A DNA stretch of 64,000 bases from contig JAGXFN010000013.1 of NCBI GenBank assembly GCA_024637195.1, positions 60,137 to 124,136 on the forward strand, in the 5' to 3' direction. The notes beneath the pieces are model-generated. The model searched no databases and was not told the DNA's origin. It saw nothing but the letters and a program-made list of their open reading frames with translations. This stretch comes from Arcobacter sp. Lineage in GTDB: Bacteria > Campylobacterota > Campylobacteria > Campylobacterales > Sulfurimonadaceae. Positions within the stretch are counted from its first letter, which is position 1. Each line of letters opens with the position of its first letter. The position numbers and the translations under genes were made by a program. Shown piece by piece: positions 1-10,369 of the stretch.

Positions 1-204
1 GGTACGCTCCATCTCGGCATCTTCTTTGTATTCTTGTACCTGGTTGACCGTAGAAACACCCATTGCCACAAGAAGTACGGCAAAGGTTGCGATAAACATG
101 TCCGTTCCAATCTCGCCCTTTGCCATAATATAGGCAAAGAGTGCGGAGAGACTCACCGCAAAAGAGAGAACGAACTTAGTCAGAACAATGAAGTCCTTGA
201 TCAT
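1..204 (-). CDS. ctaB: Protoheme IX farnesyltransferase (heme O synthase), 5' part only
   Basis: This is the first 68 codons of a UbiA-family membrane prenyltransferase that would convert protoheme to heme O for the oxidase encoded next to it. After a first membrane segment the translation reads STVNQVQEYKEDAEMERT, which fits the first Asp-rich substrate and Mg-binding motif of heme O synthases (N-x3-E-x3-D followed by M-x-R-T). Its ATG overlaps the coxB stop codon as ATGA, so it is translationally coupled to the cox operon. The gene runs off the left edge of the window, so completeness cannot be judged. Confidence 0.85.
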   Translation of the reverse strand, partial: MIKDFIVLTKFVLSFAVSLSALFAYIMAKGEIGTDMFIATFAVLLVAMGVSTVNQVQEYKEDAEMERT

Positions 205-1127
205 TCAGCTGTCTTAAGGTAATCAAGAAGGTCAGCAACCTCTTCATCGGACATGCTAAATGCCGGCATAACACCTGGTGCAAAACCTTCAGGAACATTT
301 TTGTCAGGATTGACAATCGCATCTTTTAGGTAGGCTGCGTCGTATTTTGCAGTGATACCTTTGAGTGATGGACCCACAAGGATGGAATCATCTGATATAG
401 AGTGACAGCCGTTACAGCCGTTTGACTCATAAAGCTCTTGACCTTTTGAGATCACAACATCTTCAGCACCCGGAGTACGCTTGTCACTTTCAAACCATGC
501 AACATACTCAGCCGGTTCCATAACATGAATCTTGGAGTACATATAAGAGTGGCGTGTACCGCAATACTCAGCACATTCGACATCATACGTACCAATAGCG
601 TCTGAGTTGAACCACTGCTTAGTCACACGACCAGGAACAACGTCCTCTTTCATACGAAATGCAGGAACATAATAAGAGTGGATAACATCGTTGATCGGCG
701 CGCTCATGCTCAAAATAACATTTTGTCCTTTTGGAACAAAAAGCTCACCAGATTTGTGGACATACCCATTAGCATTAGCAGGATAGGTATAGTTCCATGA
801 CCACTTTTTACCTTCTAGATCGACAACGATCGAAGTCGATGCATCCGGCATTGTTCGTGCCGTTTTCATCGAGTCATAGCCATACCAGAAAAAGACCATA
901 AGCATGATCGTCGGAACAACTGTCCATGTGATCTCTAGTCCAGTGTGGTGTGTAAAGTTTTCGATCTCTTCATTTTTAACATTGCTTTCGCGGTATTTCC
1001 ATGCAAAGTAGAGCATTGGCAGGACAACTGAACAAAACAGTGCAACTGAAATCCAGATATGGATCCAAAACGCCTGATCAATATGTGCTGCTATGCTCGT
1101 AGCACTTGTATTAAATCCTTCTAACAT
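201..1127 (-). CDS. coxB: Cytochrome c oxidase subunit II with fused cytochrome c domain
   Basis: The 308-residue subunit II takes electrons from cytochrome c and passes them to subunit I. Two N-terminal membrane helices (about 20-42 and 68-85) anchor a periplasmic cupredoxin domain. The CuA ligands are visible as H150 and C185-x-E187-x-C189-x3-H193-x2-M196. A C-terminal class I cytochrome c domain has C238-N-G-C-H242 and a likely axial Met near 287, so the enzyme is of the caa3 layout. It lies 9 nt downstream of the subunit IV gene and overlaps ctaB by 4 nt. No residue of the CuA site is missing. Confidence 0.95.
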   Translation of the reverse strand: MLEGFNTSATSIAAHIDQAFWIHIWISVALFCSVVLPMLYFAWKYRESNVKNEEIENFTHHTGLEITWTVVPTIMLMVFFWYGYDSMKTARTMPDASTSIVVDLEGKKWSWNYTYPANANGYVHKSGELFVPKGQNVILSMSAPINDVIHSYYVPAFRMKEDVVPGRVTKQWFNSDAIGTYDVECAEYCGTRHSYMYSKIHVMEPAEYVAWFESDKRTPGAEDVVISKGQELYESNGCNGCHSISDDSILVGPSLKGITAKYDAAYLKDAIVNPDKNVPEGFAPGVMPAFSMSDEEVADLLDYLKTAE

Positions 1128-1136
1128 ATGGCCCCC

Positions 1137-1463
1137 TTAGTGCGCAGGAGATGTTATATGACTAACATCGCCGAATTGAAAATTGTTAACGTCTATAATA
1201 ACAATAATGAAGAAAACAGTGACCAAGAATAATGAGAACAGTCCCATCGCTCCGATAAGTTTCTCACCTTTTAAGTGCATGTAATACATAAGAATCATCC
1301 ATGCTTTAATAGCACCGATAGTCAACTGTGCAGCAAAGGTATGATCAGTAAGGAACATGCCCGGCTGAATAAATGTGACCGCGGTTAAGATCAAAAGTCC
1401 AACAAGAACCTTCCAGTAGCCAGCGTACTCTGACTTGTAGTTTACGTTTGTATTAGTGTCCAT
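1137..1463 (-). CDS. Cytochrome c oxidase subunit IV family protein
   Basis: A small 108-residue membrane protein with three predicted helices, matching the prokaryotic oxidase subunit IV type (YMHLKGEK after the second helix). It probably stabilises the CoxA/CoxC core. I start it at MDTNTN because AGGAG lies 6 nt upstream within the end of coxC; a longer reading frame to 1490 lacks such a site. It overlaps coxC by 11 nt, so the two are probably co-translated. The family is assigned from size, hydrophobicity and position between coxC and coxB. Confidence 0.85.
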   Translation of the reverse strand: MDTNTNVNYKSEYAGYWKVLVGLLILTAVTFIQPGMFLTDHTFAAQLTIGAIKAWMILMYYMHLKGEKLIGAMGLFSLFLVTVFFIIVIIDVNNFQFGDVSHITSPAH

Positions 1464-2157
1464 GTACAACTCCTGCAATATCACCGGCACCGATCATATA
1501 GAAATAAGGGAAGACAAATACCCAGATAAGGTGTACAAGGTCCCAGTAAAGTGCGATGTTGAAATGTAAAATGTGGTGACCCGGTGTTACCTTGCCTGCG
1601 TTAATACGCTTAAGCAACCATAACATGATCCCGATACCGATAATGATGTGGAAACCGTGAAGTCCCGTCATCGTAAAGTACATACCAAAAAACAAGATCT
1701 CGCCAAAAGGCTTAGAGAACTCATTGCCGGCTTGAAGCGCGTCAAGACCCAAGAAAACACCATGATTATACTCAGCTGTCCACTCAACTGCCTTGATTCC
1801 AAGAAAGACTATCGCAAAAAAGATAGTCGCCCAAATCATCAGCTTTGCGCCTTTGACATCTCCGCTGCGCATTTTTAAGAGGCCAAGCCCCATGGTCAAT
1901 GCAGAAAAGAGAAGAATCACGGTATTGATACCGCCAAGCACTCTGTTAAGACTCGCAGATGCGTTTATAAAGTCTTGATGATGCAATGAAAAGTAGTAGG
2001 TCAATACAAGGAACATCGCTCCAAACATCATAACCTCAGTAAACATGAACAACCAAAATCCAAGTTTACCTCCGTATGTATCGTCTTGCCAACCTTGAAC
2101 CTCGTGTTCCTTCCCCTCGCGGTCTACCGCGATCTCTGGTACATATGCATGAGACAT
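1453..2157 (-). CDS. coxC: Cytochrome c oxidase subunit III
   Basis: A 234-residue polytopic membrane protein of the heme-copper oxidase subunit III family. The N-terminal hydrophilic stretch is followed by about five to six helices. Recognisable blocks are KLGFWLFMFTEVMMF, TGLHGFHIIIG and HFNIALYWDLVHLIWVFVFP; the last is the typical C-terminal W-x2-V-D/H-x-V-W region. The start codon shares a base with the coxA stop (TAATG). It completes a coxA-coxC-subunit IV-coxB operon. Confidence 0.93.
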   Translation of the reverse strand: MSHAYVPEIAVDREGKEHEVQGWQDDTYGGKLGFWLFMFTEVMMFGAMFLVLTYYFSLHHQDFINASASLNRVLGGINTVILLFSALTMGLGLLKMRSGDVKGAKLMIWATIFFAIVFLGIKAVEWTAEYNHGVFLGLDALQAGNEFSKPFGEILFFGMYFTMTGLHGFHIIIGIGIMLWLLKRINAGKVTPGHHILHFNIALYWDLVHLIWVFVFPYFYMIGAGDIAGVVHGH

Positions 2158-3833
2158 TAGTCAATCCTTTTCATATTTTCGTCAAACTTAACAACAGGCT
2201 CACCGTGGTGATACTCGTATGGGTTAAAGTCTACATATGGGACTTTGGTATGGTTTTCTAACGGTGGTGGTGATGTTGGCATATGCCATTCAAGTGTCGT
2301 TGCTCTCCATGGGTTAACACCGACAGACTCGCCTTTTCTCCAGCCCTGAATAAGGACATAGAACATATAAACAAGTCCTGTAATAAAGATGATCGCTCCC
2401 CAAAATGAGATCTGGTGATAGATCTGGAACTCTGGCAGGTAGTCAAAGTAACGGCGTGGCATACCAAGGTAACCCGCGATAAACATCGGGAACCACAGCA
2501 CGTTGAAGCCGATGAAGTTCAGCCAAAATGCGATTTTAGCATGCGTCTCGTTGTACATTTTTCCCGTAACAAGAGGGAACCAGTAGTGCATACCGGCGAA
2601 CAGTAAGAAAACAACCCCGCCTAAGATCGCGTAGTGGAAGTGTGCAACCGTATAGTAAGTATCTTGAAGGTGGATATCAACACCGACCATCGCGATAGTA
2701 ACCCCTGTCAAACCGCCGATTGCGAAGGTAATGATCGTGCCCAGTGCCCATAGCATCGGCGTAGCAAGAACAATCTTTCCCTTGTACATCGTTGCAATCC
2801 AGTCATAAAACTTAACACCCGTCGGTATAGCAACAAAGAATGTCAAGAACGAGAAGATCGTTTTTGCAAGGTCTGACATTCCTGAAGTGTAGAGGTGGTG
2901 GCCCCATACAAGATAACCGATACCTGCAATTGAAGCAGATGAAAGTGCGATCGTACGGTAACCGAAGATCTCTCTTCGTGAGAAAACCGGAATGATCTCA
3001 GACATAATCCCGAATGCCGGAAGAATCATAAGATAAACCGCTGGGTGAGAGTAGATCCAGAACAGGTGTTGGAAAAGTACAGGATCGCCCCCTTTTGACG
3101 GGTCAAAAATTCCAATACCGAAAAACTTCTCCAAGATAGCAAGAACAAGTGTAATACCAACAACCGGAGTAGCAAGAAGCTGGATCCATGCAGTTGCGTA
3201 GATACCCCAGACGAAAAGAGGCATTTTGAAAAAGTCCATGCCCGGAGCACGAAGACGGTGAATCGTTACAAGGAAGTTAAGTCCCGTAAGGATAGACGCC
3301 ATACCAAGAATAAATGCAGCCACCAGTGTTGTGATAACATTCGTACCTGTGTTTAAGCTATACGGCGCATAAAATGTCCAGCCTGTGTCCGCGAAGTTGA
3401 AGACTAATTCACCATCACTGATGTTGAAGTTGAACAGTGAAGACAACGCAACAATACAGCCTAAAATATATAGCCAGAATGTAAACCAGTTAAGACGTGG
3501 GAAAGAGACGTCTTTCGCCCCGATCATCAATGGCATAACAATGTTTCCAAATATTGCCGGAATTCCCGGAATAATAAACAAGAAGATCATAATAACACCA
3601 TGTAGCGTAAACGCCTGGTTAAATGTGTCCCCGTCCATATACTGTGCGCCTGGTGCGTACAGCTCAAATCTCATTGCAAGCGCCGTAGCGACTGCAACGA
3701 AAAAGAATGTAAACATAACAGCCGCATACATAAGGCCGATACGTTTGTGGTCTACTGTAAGCATCCACTGCATAAAAGTGCTCTTGGGATGACCAATGGC
3801 ACAATGTGTTTCATCGAAATAACTTTTACTCAT
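2157..3833 (-). CDS. coxA: Cytochrome c oxidase subunit I, A2-type (caa3)
   Basis: The 558-residue catalytic subunit reduces O2 and pumps protons in the inner membrane. Heme a ligands H78 and H400, heme a3 ligand H398 (VAHFHYAI), CuB ligands H263 and H312-H313, and the cross-linked Tyr267 are all present. K341 in IPTGVKFYDW is the K-channel lysine. The D-channel glutamate of classical oxidases (HPEVY) is absent: the protein reads WIYSHPAVY. The YSHPxV form is the known signature of A2-type oxidases such as those of Rhodothermus and Thermus. It overlaps the upstream SCO gene by 8 nt. Confidence 0.96.
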   Translation of the reverse strand: MSKSYFDETHCAIGHPKSTFMQWMLTVDHKRIGLMYAAVMFTFFFVAVATALAMRFELYAPGAQYMDGDTFNQAFTLHGVIMIFLFIIPGIPAIFGNIVMPLMIGAKDVSFPRLNWFTFWLYILGCIVALSSLFNFNISDGELVFNFADTGWTFYAPYSLNTGTNVITTLVAAFILGMASILTGLNFLVTIHRLRAPGMDFFKMPLFVWGIYATAWIQLLATPVVGITLVLAILEKFFGIGIFDPSKGGDPVLFQHLFWIYSHPAVYLMILPAFGIMSEIIPVFSRREIFGYRTIALSSASIAGIGYLVWGHHLYTSGMSDLAKTIFSFLTFFVAIPTGVKFYDWIATMYKGKIVLATPMLWALGTIITFAIGGLTGVTIAMVGVDIHLQDTYYTVAHFHYAILGGVVFLLFAGMHYWFPLVTGKMYNETHAKIAFWLNFIGFNVLWFPMFIAGYLGMPRRYFDYLPEFQIYHQISFWGAIIFITGLVYMFYVLIQGWRKGESVGVNPWRATTLEWHMPTSPPPLENHTKVPYVDFNPYEYHHGEPVVKFDENMKRID

Positions 3834-4614
3834 CTTTCTCTCCTTTGTTTTGATTGCCGTCTTCTTTTCTGCCTATTTTTACCAGGTAGATGAAGAATCC
3901 TAATACGATTAACAACATGACCCCTCCGACTAGCTTTTCCCATATGAAGACATATTTCTTGCCTTTCGGGTCATACGCGAAGCAGTAAAGCAATGTTTTT
4001 GCTATTGTAGGACCGACTCTTCCCTCTGAAGATTCGACCAGTGCCATCTTTACGTCAAAAGGAAGCTGCTCTATCCCGTTAAGATAACGCGTGACCTTTC
4101 CTTCAGGCGAGATGATGATCATTGCCGCAGGATGGATATAGTCCACTTTTCCTTGCGCAGAAACGGTTTTTTCAAAAGTAAAACCGACCTTCTCGGCCAA
4201 GATACCCGAGCTGTTGTTCTCGCCGATCACGAAATGCCAGGCATCCGACACATAAGGACGTGACATAGAAGCAAGGTGGTTTTTGCGTTTTGCCGCAGCA
4301 AGAGCAGGCGTCTCGTCTTCTGCGAAACTCACCGTGACGACTTTGTAATCAATATTTTCCGCAAGATCCAATCGGCCAAGCATTTTGGCAAGATCTTCAA
4401 GCTGAGGCGTACAGATCCCCGCACATCTGAAATAATTCAGCGTAAGAATCGTCGGCTTGCCATTCATCAACTCTTCAAGTGTTACTCTTTTTGAATTTTC
4501 ATCAATGAAGGTCAGATCCAAAGGAACCATTTGGCCCAACTTCTCATTTATGCCCAATTGCTCTGCATATAAAAGATTTAGAGTCAACACGAGTAAAAAA
4601 ATAAATTTCTTCAT
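3826..4614 (-). CDS. SCO1/SenC family copper chaperone
   Basis: A 262-residue thioredoxin-fold protein expected to deliver copper to, or reduce, the CuA site of CoxB. A signal peptide or N-terminal anchor (1-17) precedes the domain. The copper-binding C64-A-G-I-C68 and H161 (DYIHPAAM) are intact. A hydrophobic segment near 228-246 would anchor the C-terminus, so the domain faces the periplasm from a C-terminal tail. It is the first gene of the oxidase operon and overlaps coxA. No consensus promoter is evident in the AT-rich DNA upstream. Confidence 0.9.
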   Translation of the reverse strand: MKKFIFLLVLTLNLLYAEQLGINEKLGQMVPLDLTFIDENSKRVTLEELMNGKPTILTLNYFRCAGICTPQLEDLAKMLGRLDLAENIDYKVVTVSFAEDETPALAAAKRKNHLASMSRPYVSDAWHFVIGENNSSGILAEKVGFTFEKTVSAQGKVDYIHPAAMIIISPEGKVTRYLNGIEQLPFDVKMALVESSEGRVGPTIAKTLLYCFAYDPKGKKYVFIWEKLVGGVMLLIVLGFFIYLVKIGRKEDGNQNKGEKDE

Positions 4615-5261
4615 GTTTACCCCATTTCCCTTGTATTATTTTTTTGCATATTACTCCATTTCTTTAATATTAATTTTATTTATTGTTGGATTTTAGGCAT
4701 TAATTGCTTAAATGATTATAAAAAGATTAGTTTTATTAATGCATAGTTAACACTTTTGTAACAATTGTGGGTCATTTCGAAATCTATTAGAGTGACTTAT
4801 ATTTATAATAAATATATCGTATGATTTTTTGATAGTTTATAATGTTACTATATGTGATGAATAATTTTATTTTTTCTCACCTTCCCACCTCGCTTTAAAG
4901 CAATGAACAAGTAGGAAAAAGCCAATAAATATGGCTTTTGTAAGCCTTTATATACATTTGGCCAATATTCTTATTTGCGCACTTAAAAGGTATGGACTGA
5001 TAGCAATACTGCCTAAGAAGTTATCTTTAATTATTAAAATCAAGATAAAATATTAATTATCAATATAAGGTTTTATTATTAAATGACGCTAAGACGCTCT
5101 TTGTTTTTTATTCATTTTCATTTATTTTAAAAATAAGTTTTGCTTAAATGATTTGGTTTTAAATCGCTCATATCTTAATTGTCGCCGCGCCTCTAAAAAA
5201 AGTTTTCTGACACTGAATGAGCGTCAGCAGACATATGAAACTAAAGTAAACCTTAATTAGA
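4615..5261. other. 647-bp AT-rich intergenic region, no gene seen
   Basis: Both neighbouring genes are on the minus strand, so this holds the promoter of the SCO-cox operon and the 3' end of the HD-GYP transcript. I found no coding frame with protein-like content. It contains one terminator-like hairpin (4917-4939) and a 14-bp direct repeat, TTGCTTAAATGATT, at 4704-4717 and 5140-5153. Confidence 0.6.
4917..4939. terminator. Possible terminator hairpin
   Basis: A perfect 8-bp inverted repeat, AAAAGCCA and TGGCTTTT, with a 7-nt loop. A-rich and T-rich arms on both sides make it usable in either direction. It lies about 320 nt beyond the stop of the HD-GYP gene. The stem has only three to four GC pairs, so strength is doubtful. 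Confidence 0.4.
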
Positions 5262-6332
5262 TTATGCGTTTTTGAACTGCTCATAGATAGAACGGACTTC
5301 ATCTATATGTGAGATAAAGAGTTCACATAGCTGGGGATCGAAATGCCTTTCACTCTGCGCTTGCAAATACTCGGTCGCTCTTTCAAAAGGCCACGGCTCT
5401 TTATAGGGACGTTTGCTGGTCAGTGCATCAAAGACATCTGCTATAGCAGTGATACGGCCATAAAGAGGAATCTGCTCGCCTCTGAGCCCCTGTGGATATC
5501 CGCTGCCGTCATATTTCTCATGGTGGTTTTTTGCAATGATCGCACCGGCTTTAAGATAGGGGTTTTCGCTGGAGTGGAGGATCTTCCAGCCGATGTCGCA
5601 ATGTTTTTTCATCGCATCCATCTCCGTCTCATCAAGTTTTCCCGGTTTAAGAAGGAGAGCATCGCTGATACCGACTTTGCCGATGTCATGCAAGGGGGAG
5701 GCATAAAAAATGATCTCCTGCTCCTCTTCGTTGAGGCCATATTTTAGCGCCAGCAGTTTTGAGTAGTGTGATACACGCGCGACGTGGCTAGCTGTCTCTG
5801 GGTCCTTGTACTCTGCGGCATTGGACAAGACCTTTAGCGCTTCTTGCTCTCGCTGAAGTAGGGCCTGCGTGGCTTTTGAGACCTCTTTTTGCAGCTGATG
5901 ATTAAAATCATCCAAGATCAGCTGTGAAAGCTTAAGCTTGGTGATGTTGCTGATACGTGCACGGTACTCCGCCGCATTGATTGGTTTTTTGAGAAAATCT
6001 ATCGCGCCCATCTTCAGCGCTTCGAGTTTGACCTTCTCGTCATCGCCTGCCGCAGTGATCATAATCGTCATGATCTCAGGATTGATCTCATGTGCCAGTT
6101 TCATCAGTTCGATTCCGTTGATCCTGGGCATCATGTAGTCAACGAGTAAAATATCAACGGGATTGGAAGAGATATGTTCCAATGCCGACTTGGGATCAGT
6201 GAAGATCAGCATATGGGGATATGTCTGCAGCGAGATCGCTTTTAGAAGTTCAAGATTGAAAGGTTCGTCATCCACGGCAATGACATGCAGCTGTTCGCGC
6301 ATCTGTTCCTCTGTTCCTGTTTTAGTCTGCAT
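5262..6332 (-). CDS. Response regulator with HD-GYP domain (probable c-di-GMP phosphodiesterase)
   Basis: The N-terminal receiver domain has the acidic pair near residues 21-22 and phospho-acceptor D65 (LLVDYMMP). A short coiled segment leads to an HD-GYP domain with [35 protein letters not shown] and [14 protein letters not shown]. All HD and GYP residues are present, so c-di-GMP hydrolysis is likely. I start at MQTKTG (6332), which has AGGAG 5 nt upstream and overlaps the upstream kinase stop by 11 nt; MREQLH (6302) is an alternative. The probable partner kinase is the FIST hybrid just upstream. Confidence 0.9.
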   Translation of the reverse strand: MQTKTGTEEQMREQLHVIAVDDEPFNLELLKAISLQTYPHMLIFTDPKSALEHISSNPVDILLVDYMMPRINGIELMKLAHEINPEIMTIMITAAGDDEKVKLEALKMGAIDFLKKPINAAEYRARISNITKLKLSQLILDDFNHQLQKEVSKATQALLQREQEALKVLSNAAEYKDPETASHVARVSHYSKLLALKYGLNEEEQEIIFYASPLHDIGKVGISDALLLKPGKLDETEMDAMKKHCDIGWKILHSSENPYLKAGAIIAKNHHEKYDGSGYPQGLRGEQIPLYGRITAIADVFDALTSKRPYKEPWPFERATEYLQAQSERHFDPQLCELFISHIDEVRSIYEQFKNA

Positions 6333-9300
6333 CTGTGCTCCTGCTATAGTAGCTTTTGAGATTATCAAGCTGTCTGCTGAGCACTTCAAGCTCCTTTACA
6401 TAGTCTATCCTCTGCCCGTTTTTGACAGAGTGCTCAATCCGTTCTGCTACTTTTGTTATTCTTTCAAAACACAGCGAAGAGCTTGCTCCTTTGAGCTTGT
6501 GCGCCAGTGCCGAAAGGTCTTCAAACAGGCTCTGCTTTTGCGCCTGTTTCATCTCATTGAGAATATGTTCTGTTGTCAGCAGAAATTTTTCCAGCAGACT
6601 CCACATGATCTCATCAGAGAGCTCCAGCTGTTTTCCTGCCTTTTGCAGCGTAGTTTCGATCTCACGCTCTGACATCTGTGTTGTTTCACTTTTTGTATTT
6701 GCAGAAGAGTATTTACGCAACAGGGCTTCAATATCACTACTTTTTATCGGTTTACCCACAAAAGCATGCATTCCCGCATCAATAAAACCTTTGATATCAT
6801 TCTCGGCCACATTTGAGGTCAGTGCCACAATCGTCGGGATCTTGTCAAAGGGCGCCGCTTCAATAATCCTCTTTGCCGCTTCTATTCCACCCATTACCGG
6901 CATATTGATATCCATCAAGATCAGATCAAATTGCTTTTGCTTCGCATACAAGAGTGCCTCCTGTCCGTTTGCCGCGATATAAGGAGTTATTCCATATTTT
7001 TTCAGAAGCTCTTTGATCAGTATCTGGTTGACTTCATTGTCCTCTGCAACCAAGACCTGCAGATGGCTTCCGTCGAAAGGCGGGTGCTTATCAAGATCTT
7101 TGTACGAGACGCTGGCATGACTATGGAGTATGTTGTAGAGCCGTGTTGAACAGCGCTGATAACAGTTGATCATCTGCAGGTTTGAGCTCAAAGGCATCAT
7201 CTGGGACTCTGGGTCGATGCAAATAAGAAGTATCTGCTTGTCATCAAGTTCGTCATGCAGGGCAAGCGCTTCTTTTTCATCAAAAGAAATGATGATATTT
7301 TTGTTCCCTTCGCGCAGTCTTTCTATAGAGATACTACGGCTTTTAATGCCGAACATCTCGAGATAGGCACTGACCTGGTCACTGTCTTGACTGTTTTCTA
7401 CAAGATGTATCTGCTCTTCGCGCATTAGATCTGAAAGTTTTTCCCCCTGCGATATACATTTGTCAAGCTCAAGAACGAAAGAGAAACTGCTCCCCTCGTT
7501 TTTGTCACTGCTCAGATCTATTTTGCTTCCCATCAACCCAACCAAAGAGGAGCTGATGCTCAACCCCAGGCCGGTTCCGCCAAATTCACGCGTGGTAGAG
7601 CTGTCTTCTTGGGCAAAAGCCTCAAATATCTTCTCTTGGCGCAAGGCAGAGATACCAATTCCCGTGTCCTCGACTAAAAACTGTATCTGCTGAGAAGAGG
7701 CGCCGTCCGTCAGTAATTTGGCAGAAATCCGGACCTTTTGTTCCGCACTGGTAAACTTTATTGCATTGTTGATCAGGTTGGAGAGCACCTGTTTGAGATG
7801 CAGCGCATCCGCCTGCAGACATTCGCTTATCGCAAGATCTACGTCGAGATAGTACGCGATTTTCTTGCTCTGAGCCGTCGAGAGGTAGTTCATATAAAGC
7901 AGCTCCATCTCTTTGAAGAGATTGATATTGATCAGATTGATATCGAGTTTTCCCTGCTCGATCTTAGAGTAGTCCAATATCTCATTAACAACTTCCAAGA
8001 GCATATTGATCGAATTTTGAATCACCTCAAGGTAGCGCTGCTGCTCCTCATTTAAAGAAGTCTCCCCAAGCAGGCTTGCAAAACCGATAATCCCGTTCAT
8101 CGGTGTTCTGATCTCGTGACTCATATTTGCCAGAAAATCAGACTTTGCATTTTTAGCCTCTTCCGCACGCAGTCGCGCACGTTCAAGTTCGGTAATATCT
8201 GTCAGCGTGGAGATATACATCTTTTCATCATTGAGAAAAATCCGTTTGGTACGCACACGAAAGGTCAACACATTTCCGTGCTTGTCAAGCAGATACTCCT
8301 GCTGAAGTATCTCATCCTCGCTATTTTCAAATTCCGAAAGATGGCAATCCTCGCCGCAGCCGATATTCTGGCCTATTTCATCAGCGTAGAGCTCACAGAT
8401 ACAGTTGTGTTCGCCTAGAAAAGCATCCAGATTCGTGTAGTCAAAACAATCGAAAAACTTTTTATTCAAAAAGGTCACCAGTCCGTGCTCTGTTGTGAGG
8501 GCTACGATGCTTTCTTGATTGTCGAGTATCTGATGCAGACGCTGCTGGCCCATCTCCAGGCTCTTCTCATACAAGATCATCGCAGTAAGGTCCTCGCGCA
8601 GCGCCAGATATTCGAATACCTCTCCGTTCTTGTCCATGACTGGAAAGATGGAAGCGTGGACATAGTAGCTTGAACCGTCTTTGTTACGGTTTTGAAGCAT
8701 TCCTGTCCATATTTTTTTGGATTTGAGCTGTTTCCACATCTGCTCAAAAACCGATGAAGGCGTATCGGGATGGCGGACGATGCTGTGCGGCTGGCCGACA
8801 AGTTCATCTTTCGAATAGCCGCTCAGTTCGCAAAAACGGTCATTTGCGTAGCTGATGATACCCCGGGTGTCGGTCTTGGAGACCAGGGTCGATTTATCGA
8901 GTGCATTTTTATACTGACTAAGCAAAGAGATCGAAGACTTCTTATCTTTGAGCTGTTTGTCCAGCTCTCTTGTCGTTGCCTCTATCAAATGATGCATAAC
9001 GGCTGTGGAGCGTCGGTTGTTCGTGTTTTGTACAGGATCTGCTTTTTTTCTTTTTGGAACGTCGCTGCTTTCACTGAGCCCCAAGAGAACGCTTGTGATA
9101 TTAAAAAAACGGTTTTTCCCCTCACTTCGGGAGAACTCGCCATAAGAGAAGAAGCCTGTCTGTGGGGCCAGCTGTGCTAATGACTTGTACTCCACCTTCG
9201 TACTGTTATTAAAAAACAACTTTCTGGCCCCGCAAGAGTAGACAAAAAGCGACTCCAGCGGTTTTAGCAGAGTCCGGGCATAGATATCGGCCGTATTCTC

Positions 9301-10170
9301 GATCGAACTGCTCTCATCTCCAACGCCAAAATACACAGAGCTTCCCTCTTTTATATGCGAAGAGAAGCGGATGGCCCCATCATCCGACACACCTATAACC
9401 GAGCGCGCGATCTGGACCCCGTCTTGCTCAAAGATCAAAGGAAACTCGATGATGGATTCTGGGATGTCATCCACAATCTCTTCGCCCAGATACTTTTTAT
9501 ATACCGAAATGGCGGCTGTTCCGTCGATCTCATAAACAGAGTTTCCTATTGAACGAGTCACCTGCATGCTTTTGCCGATGCACTTCCAGCCGAAATTGTG
9601 ATCCGTAAAACAGTGAAGCTCTTTCCCGCTTATTGCCGCGGCAACAATCCCTCCGGGTATAGTCTGTGTATCATGAATAACATAGGGAGCGTCAAAGAGA
9701 AAGTTGTCCCCGGCACTGCCTCCGGTCAGAAGGATTTCACTGCCGCCTGCCTCATTAAAACCCCTGAGTACCTCATCGCCGCTATAGTGCAGACTGTCAA
9801 TAAAAAGAATGACACATTTGGTGTCATCATGAAGCAGCGAAGCGGCCATCTCTTTTCCTGTTTCATAGGCGTCGCCTCCGCTGCTGCCGAATGTGTCCAG
9901 TCTGCTTTTTTCAAATTCGCTGATACTGATAAGCGTCTTCTGCTCGTAAGTGTTGCCATCGGCGATCTCACCGCAGCTTGAAGCACCGATAATAAGCGCG
10001 CGAGGAAGATGCGCTTTGATGCTCTTGGTGATCTCGGCAAGTACTTTTTTGTCCAGAACTCCGTCAAATATCTGTACTAATATTTGCTCGGACGAGACGG
10101 AACCCCATTCTTGCTCAAGCCAGGAAAGCATCTTGATTTTTGTCTCATAAAGATGATTATTGCTTCGCAT
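6322..10170 (-). CDS. FIST-PAS-PAS hybrid histidine kinase with REC and Hpt domains
   Basis: A 1282-residue multidomain sensor. No membrane helix is apparent, so it is probably cytoplasmic. In order: FIST_N and FIST_C (about 20-370; [19 protein letters not shown]), two PAS domains (about 420-540 and 545-665), HisKA with the phospho-His near 686 ([12 protein letters not shown]), HATPase_c ([26 protein letters not shown]), a receiver with Asp near 1085 (LILMDINMP), and a C-terminal Hpt with His near 1225 ([11 protein letters not shown]). FIST domains are thought to bind small ligands such as amino acids, but the ligand cannot be read here. The REC-Hpt tail implies a phosphorelay, plausibly to the overlapping HD-GYP regulator. 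Confidence 0.92.
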   Translation of the reverse strand: MRSNNHLYETKIKMLSWLEQEWGSVSSEQILVQIFDGVLDKKVLAEITKSIKAHLPRALIIGASSCGEIADGNTYEQKTLISISEFEKSRLDTFGSSGGDAYETGKEMAASLLHDDTKCVILFIDSLHYSGDEVLRGFNEAGGSEILLTGGSAGDNFLFDAPYVIHDTQTIPGGIVAAAISGKELHCFTDHNFGWKCIGKSMQVTRSIGNSVYEIDGTAAISVYKKYLGEEIVDDIPESIIEFPLIFEQDGVQIARSVIGVSDDGAIRFSSHIKEGSSVYFGVGDESSSIENTADIYARTLLKPLESLFVYSCGARKLFFNNSTKVEYKSLAQLAPQTGFFSYGEFSRSEGKNRFFNITSVLLGLSESSDVPKRKKADPVQNTNNRRSTAVMHHLIEATTRELDKQLKDKKSSISLLSQYKNALDKSTLVSKTDTRGIISYANDRFCELSGYSKDELVGQPHSIVRHPDTPSSVFEQMWKQLKSKKIWTGMLQNRNKDGSSYYVHASIFPVMDKNGEVFEYLALREDLTAMILYEKSLEMGQQRLHQILDNQESIVALTTEHGLVTFLNKKFFDCFDYTNLDAFLGEHNCICELYADEIGQNIGCGEDCHLSEFENSEDEILQQEYLLDKHGNVLTFRVRTKRIFLNDEKMYISTLTDITELERARLRAEEAKNAKSDFLANMSHEIRTPMNGIIGFASLLGETSLNEEQQRYLEVIQNSINMLLEVVNEILDYSKIEQGKLDINLININLFKEMELLYMNYLSTAQSKKIAYYLDVDLAISECLQADALHLKQVLSNLINNAIKFTSAEQKVRISAKLLTDGASSQQIQFLVEDTGIGISALRQEKIFEAFAQEDSSTTREFGGTGLGLSISSSLVGLMGSKIDLSSDKNEGSSFSFVLELDKCISQGEKLSDLMREEQIHLVENSQDSDQVSAYLEMFGIKSRSISIERLREGNKNIIISFDEKEALALHDELDDKQILLICIDPESQMMPLSSNLQMINCYQRCSTRLYNILHSHASVSYKDLDKHPPFDGSHLQVLVAEDNEVNQILIKELLKKYGITPYIAANGQEALLYAKQKQFDLILMDINMPVMGGIEAAKRIIEAAPFDKIPTIVALTSNVAENDIKGFIDAGMHAFVGKPIKSSDIEALLRKYSSANTKSETTQMSEREIETTLQKAGKQLELSDEIMWSLLEKFLLTTEHILNEMKQAQKQSLFEDLSALAHKLKGASSSLCFERITKVAERIEHSVKNGQRIDYVKELEVLSRQLDNLKSYYSRSTDAD

Positions 10171-10369
10171 TATTTACTGTTCCCATTGGCTAAACGCCCT
10201 AGTATAAAAATTTAAATAAAAACATTTTCTTATAATTTACCAAAATTACTACTTTAATTGCCATAAAATTGTTGTTTTTTATAAACGCCAATGATTTTAT
10301 CACATTTTTAAGATTCAGTGGTTATTATGATCGATTTAATATCAATAAAATTCTTTGCATTGGGTTATT

